From the NCBI GenBank assembly GCA_009809945.1, contig WTPW01000160.1:462976-526975 (forward strand): DNA of 64,000 nt. The letters run 5' to 3'. Below the pieces are notes generated by a model. It did no database searches, was not told the DNA's origin, and was given only the letters and a program-made list of their open reading frames with translations. The translations under genes were made by a program, and so were the position numbers. This document shows, piece after piece, positions 11,277-22,227 of the stretch. Source of the DNA: Gigaspora margarita. Lineage: Eukaryota > Glomeromycota > Glomeromycetes > Diversisporales > Gigasporaceae. Positions within the stretch are counted from its first letter, which is position 1. The number at the start of each line of letters is the position of its first letter.

Positions 11277-11586
11277 ATAGAGTATCCAGAATTATGCAAT
11301 GTGATTGGGTAAATTATGCAATTTCACATAAGGTCAATTATGCAATGGATAAGAATTATGCATTTTCTTAATTAGATTTTGTCAATTATACCAACTTTTC
11401 AGAATATTTTGAACTTTTTTGTTGAAGTTTTTGGATTTTACACCTTATCAAAATACATTCTTCCATCAATCAAATTTCACTCACATGCTTTATGCCATTT
11501 TTTCTTAATTATGCGAAGCATATACGATACAAAAAAATAGTCAATTATGAGCATAATATCGCATTACATAATTTTGGACACCCTAA
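11277..11586. mobile_element. TIR element with TCTAGA duplication
   Basis: Inverted ends ATAGAGTATCCAGAATTATG and (inverse) TTAGGGTGTCCAAAATTATG, 310 bp, between TCTAGA (11271-11276 and 11587-11592). Because TCTAGA is its own inverse it could be part of the termini rather than a duplication. The ORFs that cross it look incidental. Confidence 0.65.
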
Positions 11587-11940
11587 TCTAGAACTACCCC
11601 AAGAACATCTCCAAAAATTCTGCACAATCAAATCAGATTTCAAGATTAGGTGCAATGTTGCAGGATCAGCAAATTTAAAACAAACATTCACTTTGTTAAA
11701 GATTGCTTGTTTCTTAAAAAACCATATAAGAAACCACCTTTTATATTCTACCAAAAAAAATTTCTCATCAAATTTTAGTATATACTAATACTCTTCTAAA
11801 CTTGCTCTAATCTTATTCTAATGCTAACCTAATGTTAAGGCTTTATTTTGTTGTGCAGAATTTTTGGTGTTCTTGAGGTAGTAGCGATCTAGGGGTAGTT
11901 TATATAATTAGCACTTGTTTCTATATAGTGATTTAAGCCA

Positions 11941-14043
11941 CATCAGCAAATTTATAGTAGTGAAATTTTTTGAAAGATCTTGCATATCGCAATATATTTC
12001 AAAATATTTTGCAATATATTTCAAAATATTTTAGGTTTTAAAATATTTTAAAAAAGTTTTCAAAATATTTCAAAAGTGAATTCGAAATATTTTTTAAAAT
12101 ATTTTGGCTAGTAACTGGCTGGATCAGTAGGTATGTAACCTGGATCATACCAAAAATGCATTGGACTCATTTTCAAAATACTTCAAAATTGTGTATGATA
12201 TATTGAAATTAATCTACAAATTCTGTATTACATGATCAGATCAGATCTTTTGTTTATAAATTATTACAAATTAGATCTTTTATTCAGTTTTACATTGTTT
12301 TTTTTTTCGTTTTATTTGTTGTTTCTTTTTGTTTATTTTTTTTCTTTTATCATTTTTTTGTTTTTGTTTTATTTTTATTTTTTTTTTATTTACTTATTTT
12401 TTAATTTTTTTCATACTTTACAAGAACATTAATACTTTACAAGAAAACCAACAACTTTTCGACACTTTGTAAGAACACCAATTTGATTTTGCAAGCCAAC
12501 TCTGACTTACTAATGACACTTCACAGAAATACATCTGATTTCTTTAGCAATTTCTAAATTTTCAAGTTGCTTTTTTAGAGAAATGCTTTACTTAGATGCA
12601 AGTTTTTGCAAGATTTCACAAGTTTTTGCAAGTTTTGCATGTTTTTGAAAGGTTTTACTTTATTTATTTTTTTTGTTTTTTTTTGTTTTTGTTTTTGTAT
12701 TTTTTTGTTTTTTAATTTTTTTTATTAATTTATTTTATTTTAGCACTTTGCAAAAATACAACTCTTACTTCCTGGCATGCAAGAAAACCAACTCAGACTT
12801 TTTCAGCATTTTATCTCGATTTTGGTGATTACAAAATTTGCAAGAACATTTCAAAGAAATAGAAATTTGGAACTTCATTTTTTTATTAAGTTTGCTTACA
12901 TATTTTGTTTTTTCAGTTGTTTTTTTTATTATATATGCTCGAAAATAAGCACCCTTTTTTGGGCAAAAATGTTACACAAAAATACAGGAGATTGCTTATT
13001 TTTGAATTGTTGAATTTTTTAAAAAATTAAAAAATGTACTATAAAAAAGTTGTCCAAATAATACCAAATTTTTACTGTAAGTGTAATTTGATGTTTTGAA
13101 CAAATTTACTTAATTGCACTTTTGAGATTTACTTTGTAAAATTTAGATTTTTATATGTAGTGACTGTTAACAGATTTTTTGAGATTTTTGAAAAAAAGCA
13201 GGAGGTTGCTTATTTTCAGGGGGTGCTTATTTTCGAGCCTATACGGTACTTATTTTTTTTATTTTATTTATTTTGACTTCTTCAGAACTTTGCAGAATAC
13301 AATCTGACTTTTCTGGTACTTTACAAGAACACCAACTCTAACTTTTCTGGCACTTTGCAAAAAAAAATTTTTCTGGCAAAAATACCAACTCTTATTTTTG
13401 AGAAATGTTTTTTTTATTTTTAACTTTTCTGAAAGTATTTAAAAAAAAGAGCAAAACAATAGTAATAGTTAAAACAAAAGAAATAGTGAAGCTAATACGA
13501 TAGTTAAACAAAGAAGCAAAGATAATAGCTAACTATGGGGTATGCGAAAATAAGTATATAGGGCTAGTTTTTTATTTTTCTTCTACAAATAGTAATAGAA
13601 TTAGATGCGATGAAGTGCAAAAGTAGTTAAAATAATATGTAATAATGTAAAAATAATACTATAAAGAATATATAATAATTAATAAAATATAATATATAAT
13701 AAAATCTATAATATTGATTAAAAATATATATTTAATTTAAAAATGTAATAAATAAAAAAATATAAAATTTTTATATTAAATTGCAAAATTTTAAAAATTT
13801 TGAAATTTTGTGAAATATTGTGAAAAATTGCAAAACATTGCAGATTTGCATGATAATATACAAAATATTACCTCTTGCATCTGTTTCTGAAGTAGTATAA
13901 TTAGGTAGAGGGTTGTATTATTTTTTGTTCTATTTCACAATATTTCACAATATATTTCAAAATCTTTCAAAATAAATGCATACCAAAATCTTTTAAAAGA
14001 TTGTGATTCTTTTGAAAGATTTTATCTATTTATGTTGCTGATG
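11941..14043. mobile_element. 2.1-kb non-autonomous element with CATCAGCAA termini
   Basis: The termini CATCAGCAAATTTATAG and (inverse) CATCAGCAACATAAATAG are flanked by CA dinucleotides. Both subterminal regions carry TTTCAAAATATTTTGCAATAT-like repeats (11985-12100, 13925-13990). The interior (12230-13960) is a diverged copy of 59300-60900, which is the right end of the 16.2-kb Plavaka-like element. It includes the blocks CACTTTGCAAGAACACCAAC and GATAATAGCTAAC. A MITE (12929-13246) is inserted in it. It has no coding capacity. It is interpreted as a deletion derivative mobilised by the Plavaka-like transposase. Confidence 0.65.
12929..13246. mobile_element. AATAAGC-family MITE, short subfamily
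   Basis: The right end (inverse CCGTATAGGCTCGAAAATAA) matches the left TTATATATGCTCGAAAATAA, 318 bp, between TA dinucleotides. It interrupts the host element at 11941-14043. The parallel copy at 60130-60170 lacks it. Confidence 0.75.
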
Positions 14044-14229
14044 CACATGGTTTTAGTCAGCTGACTTAGCTAGTCAACTAAATTATCAGCTAAGTGTCTG
14101 GCTAATAAAATATTTTAGGATTTTTGATCTGTACTTTATGTCCATTTATTTTCCTTTCAGAATTTATCAGATTCTTATAATAGTTAGCTTTTCGTATTAG
14201 CTGGCTTAAATCTAGAGCTTTGATCCAAG

Positions 14230-14255
14230 TCAGGTGACCTGTACAGGTCACCTGA
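14230..14255. repeat. Perfect 26-bp palindrome
   Basis: The sequence is identical to its reverse complement over all 26 positions (half-site TCAGGTGACCTGT). It is followed by further GGTCACCTGACC/CAGGTCA motifs up to 14310. It could be a DNA-binding site cluster or a remnant of inverted termini. Confidence 0.9.
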
Positions 14256-14439
14256 CCCAGTGGGTTACAGGTCAAAAATTGCTCTAATCCAGGTCAAACA
14301 GTTAGAATTTAAAATAGACAAAAACACTATATTGCGCAGCATGGTGGTTCTGGATCTGAAAATCATAATTTAGATAATACATTGCAGGTATGATTAATTC
14401 TTTGCTTCCAACTTCTTATATTTTTTTATTACAGTATTA

Positions 14440-14571
14440 GGGGTTTCAAAATTAAAATTCAAGAATCCTATTTTATTTTTCTGATTTATAATTTAACTTA
14501 ATGAAAATGTTAATAAAAAAATCCTATTTATTTTTGAAATGTGTCACTTATTTGTAAGCCTTGAAACTCCC
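14440..14571. mobile_element. 132-bp MITE with TATTA duplication
   Basis: Inverted ends GGGGTTTCAA and TTGAAACTCCC, flanked by TATTA at 14435-14439 and 14572-14576. A nearly identical flank (CTTCCAACTTCTTATATTTT) occurs at about 14405-14425 and 14588-14608, so the surroundings also contain a direct repeat. Confidence 0.7.
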
Positions 14572-14576
14572 TATTA

Positions 14577-15465
14577 TTAATTCTTCACTTCCAACTTCTT
14601 ATATTTTCCTGCTAATATAGTAATAACTACAACTACAGCTATATTATATCGTTACTATCAATATAACACCAATCTCAATTCACTTACTAATCAAATGGAC
14701 AATCTGCCAAAGCCTTACTTCTACCAACAGATAAGTTACTAGTTTCTGTTTACTATATATAGACATCTTTGTATTTAGTAGTTGCATTATTCTAATTTAT
14801 ATTTACATGTTTAAGTGTGCAAATATACAATTAAAGAATAGCGATCTCAAAGTGTATGGATTAACTCAAAATGCTACAACAACTGTATATATGTTAGTAT
14901 TCGATGAATTGGGTTTTGGAAAATATTCAAAATAGCAACTGACTAATACCTAAACCTTGATGTCAAACAGAAAATAATTCAAGGATAGATGAATGAAAAT
15001 AGGGTGTCGATAGTCTGTTAAAGAATTTCAACTTAGAAAACAGAATATAAAGATATAATCGAATGGACCTCATTTAATAGATTATAGAATGGTGATAAGT
15101 TTTTAACAGATGGTGTTTGAATTAGCACATATGAGATGATCACACCATGTAGCGATTACTTATCGAAAAGATTAGTGAACGGTTGATTAAATTTTCTTTT
15201 TAATACGCAGTAGTTACATAATTCGGATTAGGATTACATCAATTTGTCATTAAGTATATTTCTTTATTATTACTTATCACAAAAAATCAAACAATTCGTA
15301 TTCGTGGCTGCTAAACGTTATGCTAATTGGTAGTACATATTGGTCAATCATTTAATCAAATTAAAAGCCTGCTATGCTATATTGTGCAATTTAACAAATA
15401 TAACCATATAGGTAGCCCGAAAAACCATTCAGCAAATTTTTACAGGTGTTCTAGAAATCATAATA
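14577..15465. other. No gene recognised
   Basis: Less extreme AT content than the neighbours and few simple repeats. This may be unique host intergenic DNA. All six frames are short, and no domain or TIR was recognised. Confidence 0.5.
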
Positions 15466-16912
15466 CGACAGGGTGAAACCTGAGTTGTGAAATAGTGAAA
15501 TCTGCTATCCCTTAGATTGTAGTCAAACACAGGCAAATTTGCCTGCATTTTTGCATTTTTTTTGCTCTAATTTACTTTTTTTAAATACCAAGATAATTAA
15601 ATAAAACTTTGTACAATTATATTTGAATATAAGGATTACTTTTTTGCAAAATTAGTTTTTATATTGTAAGAAAAAAAGTTTAAGTTATATATAAGCTAAA
15701 AATAGATAACTTTACGAAAAAAATTTTTTAAAAATTTTATCACATTTTCTCTGTAATCTTATTTATTTTTAGTTTCAAAGCTATAGTTCTTAAGACAATA
15801 TTGTAGTTTATATAAAGGATGATAACTTTCATTATTGCAAGTTTAATGATTTATTTGTAAAAATTAAGGCTTATATTAGAAGTAAAAATTTTTTTTATAG
15901 ACGGGAACATATGAAATTTAAGAAAACTAAAGAAAAATTTTAATAGTAAAAATGCTAATAAAAGATCTTTAAACTTTGATTATACTAAGTTTTCTAATAA
16001 TTTTAAAAAATTTTTATAACAAAGTTATTAAAACAAAACTCAAATTATATTTTTTACTTAAAAAAGATATAGCTAAAATCAATATTTAAAATTTTATTAA
16101 AATTTTTAAAATACGCAGGCAAATTTGTCTGTGTTACAATTTAAAGGATAATCATCCATGAGGGTGATATATCCCTTAATTTGTTATACAGGCATATTTG
16201 CCTGCATAAATTTTAAAATTTTAAATTTTTTAAATAAAACTTTAAATATTAATTTTAGATATATACTTTCTAAATAAAAAATATAATATTAGTTCTGTTT
16301 TATCAACTTAATTATAAAAATTTTTTAAATTATTAAAAAACTTTGGTGTAATAAAAGTTTAAAGTTTTTGTTTTAGAACTTTTACTATAGAATTTTTTCT
16401 TTAGGTTTTCTTAAATTTTATATTTCCCTGTCTATAAAAAAATTTTTACTTCTAATACAAGTTTTAATTTTTACAAGTAAATCCCTTAAAATGCAATAAT
16501 AAAAATTGAATTCTTTATATAAACTACAATATTGTATTAGGAACTATATTTTTAAAATCAATATTTAAAGAATTTGCCAAGATATTGTAAATTATTTTTT
16601 TGATTAAAAAATTTCTTTAAAATTCAATATTTTTAGCATATAAGCAATATAAACTTTTTGTTTAATAATATAAAATTAAATAATTCAAAAATATAATCCT
16701 TGTTTTCAAATATTATCATACCAAATTTTATTTAAATATTTTAAATGATTAAAAAAGTAGATCAAAGATATATTTATAGTAATTATGCAGGCAAATTTGC
16801 CTGCAAACCTTTACAAATTAAGGGATATAAAAACAGAATAAAACACAAATTTCACTCTAATCCGATCTACAAAGCGAATTTCACTATTTCACAACTCAGG
16901 TTTCATCTTGTT
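15466..16912. mobile_element. 1.45-kb foldback element with CAGGCAAATTTGCCTG blocks
   Basis: The left outer arm GAAACCTGAGTTGTGAAATA (about 15473) is inverted at about 16888-16908. The self-complementary block CAGGCAAATTTGCCTG occurs at about 15533 and 16788, with variants at about 16116 and 16190. The two internal arms (about 15553-16115 and 16206-16785) are diverged inverse copies around a 50-bp centre (16140-16190). ORFs in the arms are by-products. No target duplication is identified. Confidence 0.8.
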
Positions 16913-17342
16913 CTATTATTGTTGAAGCGTAGCAGAGGACTATCTGTTTTTACGACAGTCGATGATACAAATGATCACATGAGAATTCTGCCTGTCCGGT
17001 TCTGTGATGCTGATTTGGTTATAATGATCCCCATATATAGCAATAAATTTTTATTCTGAAACTTGACTCAACTGTTGACTTTTATTTGTGAAGTCATACT
17101 ATACTCAACAGCAAATTTTTATTGTAAATATGATTTTTTCTTTGAACTTACTTCTGTACTTACTTTTTTTTATGCAGCTTACCAGAATTTACAAAATGGT
17201 TTAATTCACAATTTTAAGCATATAAGTGCGAAATAACATGCAGAGCCATTATTTTGAAAATCAAAATTATACCGCTGCACGTTATTTTGCATATTTCACG
17301 CCTATATGTTATGAACTTTACTTTTTGATCATAGAAACAAGT

Positions 17343-18087
17343 CATTCTTCTTCCTTTATTCTCTCTCGGATCCTTTTGCACTTCTTAATTTGTTGGATCC
17401 TTTCATAGCTAAATGTTTTAAAACTAAGATCACTAAATGTGTATACTCGAGAAATCGCTACAAAGGAAAGGCCTGTAGCAAACTCTTTTTCACCAAGTGA
17501 TATAACAGCCTTTGGTATTGTCAGACCTTGACTCTTATGAATTGTAATAGTCCAGGCAAGATGAATGAGAATTTGTTGCCATGAGATTTGTCATTCTGTT
17601 TTTTCTTCCCATGTACGTCAAATAGGTATAATTGGTATGACTTTGATGCCTTTTGAATTAGTGATAGTAGGCCTTTGTAATTTTCAAATTTAATTAAAAC
17701 TGCCATGGGAAGAGAAGGTGGTTCTTGGTCTCCAAATAGGATATCATGAATGGTTTTTATTAAACTGTTAACTAAACCTGACTTTACCCAGATATTTGCA
17801 GTTAGCATAATTCGTGCCCCTTTTGCAAGTAAAAGTTGGGCTTCAAGACCATGAACTATGTTTGAATCTGCTTTCTTAGCTTCATTACCACCTATATGTA
17901 CTGCTAAATTTTTTGCAACAGGAACATTTAATATTTTAAGTTTATCTATATTAATCGCATCTACTTCAGCCCATTTTGGTAAAAGGAACATAGCATTTGG
18001 GAACTATTCCTTCTTTTCGACAAATAGTTTCTCTTCGAATCATGTAGTAAGTATTTTCCAATAATCCAAAGTCGATTCAACATTACG
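17343..18087 (-). pseudogene. Helitron helicase, C-terminal third
   Basis: This continues the helicase after the insertions: RNVESTLDYWKILTT, then two stops, then MFLLPKWAEVDAINIDKLK (ORF 17521-17991) with the PIF1 signature ARIMLTANIW. A frameshift near 17570 moves the frame to WTITIHKSQGLTIPKAV, the conserved T-x-HKSQG motif of SF1 helicases. The frame then runs open through VISLGEKEFATGLSFVAISR to a stop at 17343-17345. The catalytic motifs are readable, but the frame is broken at least three times. Confidence 0.85.
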
Positions 18088-18090
18088 TAA

Positions 18091-19352
18091 GGGAGCTTCC
18101 AGAAATCAGCTGATTTCTGGTAGGTGGGTGGGTTAGCTGAAGTATCAGGTGTAATTCTGGCCAAAATTTCATAATTCTGGCCAAAGTTGCAAAATTATTT
18201 TTGACCAAAATTATAGATTTATTAATAATATTTGATAATTAATAACATTTAACTACTGGATCAATTTGATGATTCAACTACCAAAATGATCCTCTCAATG
18301 AGAAGGTTCTAGTGAGCCCAAAATCGTTAAAATCCAATTGCAGGATCATGTGATCGGAATAGATTTGTGTTACTGTAAAGTTCTATAATTTATTAAATAA
18401 TTATAACCCATTCATAGCAACACAAATTTATTTCGATCTTAGGATCCTGTAATTGGATTTTAGCGATTTTGGGCTTGTTAGAATCCTCTCATTGAGAGGA
18501 TCATTTTGGTAGTAAAATCATCGAAATTGNNNNNNNNNNNNNNNNNNNNNNNNNNNNNNNNNNNNNNNNNNNNNNNNNNNNNNNNNNNNNNNNNNNNNNN
18601 NNNNNNNNNNNNNNNNNNNNNNNNNNNNNNNNNNNNNNNNNNNNNNNNNNNNNNNNNNNNNNNNNNNNNNNNNNNNNNNNNNNNNNNNNNNNNNNNNNNN
18701 NNNNNNNNNNNNNNNNNNNNNNNNNNNNNNNNNNNNNNNNNNNNNNNNNNNNNNNNNNNNNNNNNNNNNNNNNNNNNNNNNNNNNNNNNNNNNNNNNNNN
18801 NNNNNNNNNNNNNNNNNNNNNNNNNNNNNNNNNNNNNNNNNNNNNNNNNNNNNNCCCAGTAGATCAGAAGTTATTAACAATTAAAAATTAATTTTTAATT
18901 GTTAATAACTTCTGATCTACTGGGCCAATTTCGATGATTTTACTACCAAAATGATCCTCTCAATGAGAGGATTCTAACAAACCCAAAATCGTTAAAATCC
19001 AATTACAGGATCATAAGATCGAATTAAATTTGTGTTGCTATAAATAGGTTATAATTATTGAATAAATTATAGAACTTTATAGTAACAGAAATCTATTCCG
19101 ATCACAGGATCCTGTGATTGAATTTTAATGATTTTGGGCTCACTAGAACCCTCTCATTGAGAGGATCATTTTGGAGGTTGAATAATCAAAATTGGTCCAG
19201 TAGTTCAAAAGTTATTTACTATTAAATGTTATATTTAACTTTTTAATAATCGTAAAATCTGATTGGTTAATTGGGGTATCAGGTGTGGGTGGGTGGGAAG
19301 GGGAGAGGTGGGCTCATAGTAAACAAAAATCAGCTGATTTCTGGAAGCTTCC
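18091..19352. mobile_element. Long palindromic TIR element interrupting the Helitron helicase (gap at its centre)
   Basis: The termini GGGAGCTTCCAGAAATCAGC and the inverse GGAAGCTTCC are flanked by TAA (18088-18090 and 19353-19355), consistent with PIF/Harbinger. The arms are near-perfect inverse copies over several hundred bp (for example CATTTTGGTAGTAAAATCAT at about 18502 and its inverse at about 18931). A gap of 325 N sits close to the apex. The right flank of the gap (18855-18924) is itself a perfect 70-bp palindrome that would also extend the left arm. It is inserted into the left target duplication of the element at 19358-19537. Confidence 0.85.
18530..18854. other. Assembly gap (325 N)
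   Basis: Run of N inside the palindrome. The flanks are inverse copies that almost meet, so the true gap may be much shorter than 325 bp. ORFs crossing it are artefacts. Confidence 0.95.
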
Positions 19353-19357
19353 TAACC

Positions 19358-19537
19358 AGAACCCCGAAATATACATAGATAGATTAAATATGAGATTGCT
19401 TATTTTTGAGGTTTTTTATACTGATCTTTTCTATTTATAGTAATTTTTTGCTTATTTTTGAAATTTTTTCTGCAGATTTTTTCTTTTTTAGTAACCCTAT
19501 AATTAACCTGACCTATATATATATATTTCAGGGTCCT
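19358..19537. mobile_element. TIR element, AGGACCC family copy 2
   Basis: 180 bp with ends AGAACCCCGAAATATACATA and the inverse ending TTCAGGGTCCT. The right 8-bp duplication is ATGTAACC (19538-19545). The left copy was ACGTAACC but is now split by the palindromic element (ACGTAA ending at 18090, TAACC at 19353-19357). It interrupts the helicase between codons for LMRL and RNVE. Confidence 0.85.
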
Positions 19538-19545
19538 ATGTAACC

Positions 19546-20406
19546 GCATAAGAACATCTCTAAACCTTTCTTGTTCTTTAGAATTTTTTGATTAATATTA
19601 AACAATATCAAGCTTGTATACTTCCCGAAATTGTAGGTATGCCACATGTCCATTATTGGACAATGGGTCTTGTAGACCACTAATGTACATGGGAAGGTCA
19701 AATACAGGGGGAAGTTGACCAAAATCACTAAACATAATGATTATTTTCTACCAAAGGGCTCATCATTGTGTTTAGGAAAAGCCTAGCGTAGCCGCATATC
19801 TATCAAAGCAAGCAATCACCTCCTAATCATGCTTTTCTTATCTATAATGAGGTAATTTACATCTTGTAAATTCTCCTGTAATTTTTTTAACTTATCTCCT
19901 TTTATATCAATTTGCTTACCATTAATTATTGAAATGCTAAGTATTGAATGGATAGTCGTTCTATTAATATTGAATGCTGCAACTCCTGTTGGGGCAAGTA
20001 TTAGTACTGGTATCTTAGATCCATTTTCTGCCATCTCACAAAGTCAACGCATGATTACTTTGATAAGGTGAGATTTTCCTGTTCATGTAGTTCCTATTAC
20101 GATAATTCTTAATGCTTCATCATCGTTTTCTGAGAGCAGATTACTGTAATGTAACTTTATTCGCTTGAAAACTGCTGTTTGGTTTTCATTTAGTGTTTGA
20201 TAATCTACTATTTCTTCTTCATTTTCTTCTATTTGACCACTACCAAAAGCTTGATCTATGAAATTGTCAGCATTTGCAAGATCGCTACTAGAATATCGTT
20301 GTCTAGCATCATTAATCCAATTATGATTTAGATCCATATTATGAAATCCTAGCTCAGAAGAACTATAGATATTTGCATTGGAACCATCTCTGCTAGAAAC
20401 ATCCAA
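19546..20406 (-). pseudogene. Helitron helicase, N-terminal ATPase part
   Basis: On the minus strand YQTLNENQTAVFKRIKLHY (Q motif region) leads to RIIVIGTT, the start of Walker A, where the frame breaks at about 20083. Then come APTGVAAFNI and YLIIDKKSM, which is Walker B. The expected second acidic residue (DE) is Lys here (codon about 19837-19839, AAG for GAG). FSDFGQLPPVFDLPM follows, then a stop in the KLDIV segment, ending at RFRDVLMRL where the 19358-19537 element is inserted. Acidic linker residues precede it. A dead PIF1-like helicase. Confidence 0.85.
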
Positions 20407-20626
20407 TCATATTAGAACTATCCTGTTCTTTTTCTTCAAGTTGTTCATAATCACTTTTATTTTCAGTGATCTCTTCTTCATTATCTATAGGTGGTCCAAG
20501 CAAATCCATCGGGTCAGAGTTAATTTCTTCTTGAAACTAACTATATAAAGTCGACCATGTTATCGTGTTGTCTTCGGTCATCTGTTAAAGGTCTCAGTGC
20601 TGAACATGAAGAAGAACTTTCACACG

Positions 20627-22047
20627 TTAAAACTCCTCCCACTGAGGTCTGTTAATTATAGGTAAAGGTCTTGGAAAGATACGTATTATGTTTTCTTTGT
20701 CACATTTTTTCCAATTATTACTACTATATTTGTGTGTTAAATAAAACTTAAATAATGAAAAATTTTCAAGTTCTAGAGGCTGATCCCAGTATATCTTCAA
20801 AGACAAGTGCATTGTTTATTCAGTATCATTAATTATACTGATGTTACTATCTTTATTGTTACCAGAACTGCAAATCCACCTTGGTGCTTCTTTGTTAAGG
20901 TTCAAAGAAACAAATACCCAGCTTGAGTAGTATAGAGGAATGCTAAGCAAAAGATGACATGTTTTTTGAGCAGAAATATCTCGCTCTGCAACACTTCTCA
21001 ACAATAGTTTCTGCACTGAAGCAAGAGCCAAATCATTAGGGTTACTATTATAAAGAATCTGACTTAGAATCTCTGAATAGGCCATTGATTGCGGTTCTGC
21101 TTTGCTTGCATACTTTGAGATGTACTACAAGGTCATGTAAATACTAAGAATAGGTTTTATATCAATGTTTGCTTGCCAACCTTGCAGCTGAAGATGGTTA
21201 TGTGGATTAATTAGTGGATTATTTCTGGCAGTAATAAGTTCTGGCCTCCCATATTTATCATTACACACAAAAGTATGTTCTGTATTTTTTTTAGGATATC
21301 CAAATCAACATGATTGTTGGCCTTTCTTGTTAACACAAAGACAGTAGGATGGGCTGCATCATATATGCCGCTGCAACTTATTAACCAACTCAGTATAATC
21401 TTGCAAATCGTCATCTATTTCTTCACTGTGTTTTTGACATGGATGCCAATTAGAAATAGGTGCATCAAGCCCAGAGTTAATAGTTGTAACTATAGAATTG
21501 AAATATTGCACTGCTTTATTCATCACATTTTTGTCTTCTTTTATTTGTATCCATTCTATTTTAGGTGCATTTCTTTTTTTTCAATTCCATGCACATGTAC
21601 ACTACTCCGATGCTGCTATTCAAACCTATACCACCATTCTTCCAAATTCCATTGCTGTTTTAGTACTTCATTAAAGAAGGTCTCAAAACGCTTATTGAAA
21701 AACCATGCAGCAATATGTGGATTGTTTATAATATTTTGTAGATAATTGTTTGTCAAATCATTTTCTTTATTTGTTGGCATGAGCTTATGTAGTTCGGGCT
21801 AGTGAAAGTCAGCTGCACTAAAGGTGAAGAATATTAAACCCTGACAACCTATATATTTAATCATGTCTATAAGTTCACAACGCCATGCAGTCCAAAATTG
21901 TTGAGATCTACACAAGCCCTCACCAAACTGCATGATACGATCAGCTATATGGCTATCTCCTTGAGCAATTTTTTTTTGGATATCAGTAACTGTAAGCTGA
22001 GTATCACATAAACTTTGTTTAATATAAATTCTTCCATCTTGTAGCAC
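20627..22047 (-). pseudogene. Helitron Rep (HUH endonuclease) domain
   Basis: From high to low coordinates: IAQGDSHIADRIMQFGEGL and FWTAWRCELIDMIKYIGCQG (21799-22047), then PHIAAWFFNKRFETFFNEVL and WWYRFE, then a TAG at 21616-21618 where the family has Trp. SSVHVHGIE follows, with the metal-binding HxH at about 21588-21597. The catalytic tyrosine motif YISKYASKAEP is at about 21090-21124, with both Tyr present. It is directly preceded by a TAG (21125-21127) where Gln is expected. MAYSEILSQIL (20816-21085) and a further segment (20627-20812) follow. Catalytic residues survive while flanking codons have become stops. Confidence 0.88.
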
Positions 22048-22227
22048 ACTTCATCTCATCTGTGAATTCAACATAAAGTATCTCCAACGAGTATGCCATG
22101 CAAATCTTTCATTCTTATACTGAAGTAGATGTTTGAAGTACTCAGCCAGTTTAATATCTCTAGCTCATTCAGCTCAAAGATCAGCATTTTCTGTTGGGTA
22201 TAGGGTTGAAAATGCACGTGTTATATA

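Noticed and set aside
11492-11788. 98-aa ORF and its opposite-strand partner
   Set aside because: Crosses a MITE boundary at 11586 and has mirrored open frames on both strands, typical of chance.
16745-17059. 104-aa ORF downstream of the foldback
   Set aside because: Starts within the inverted arm and crosses the element end; no domain or codon bias seen.
18506-18880. ORFs on both strands across the first gap
   Set aside because: They consist almost entirely of unknown residues created by the N run.
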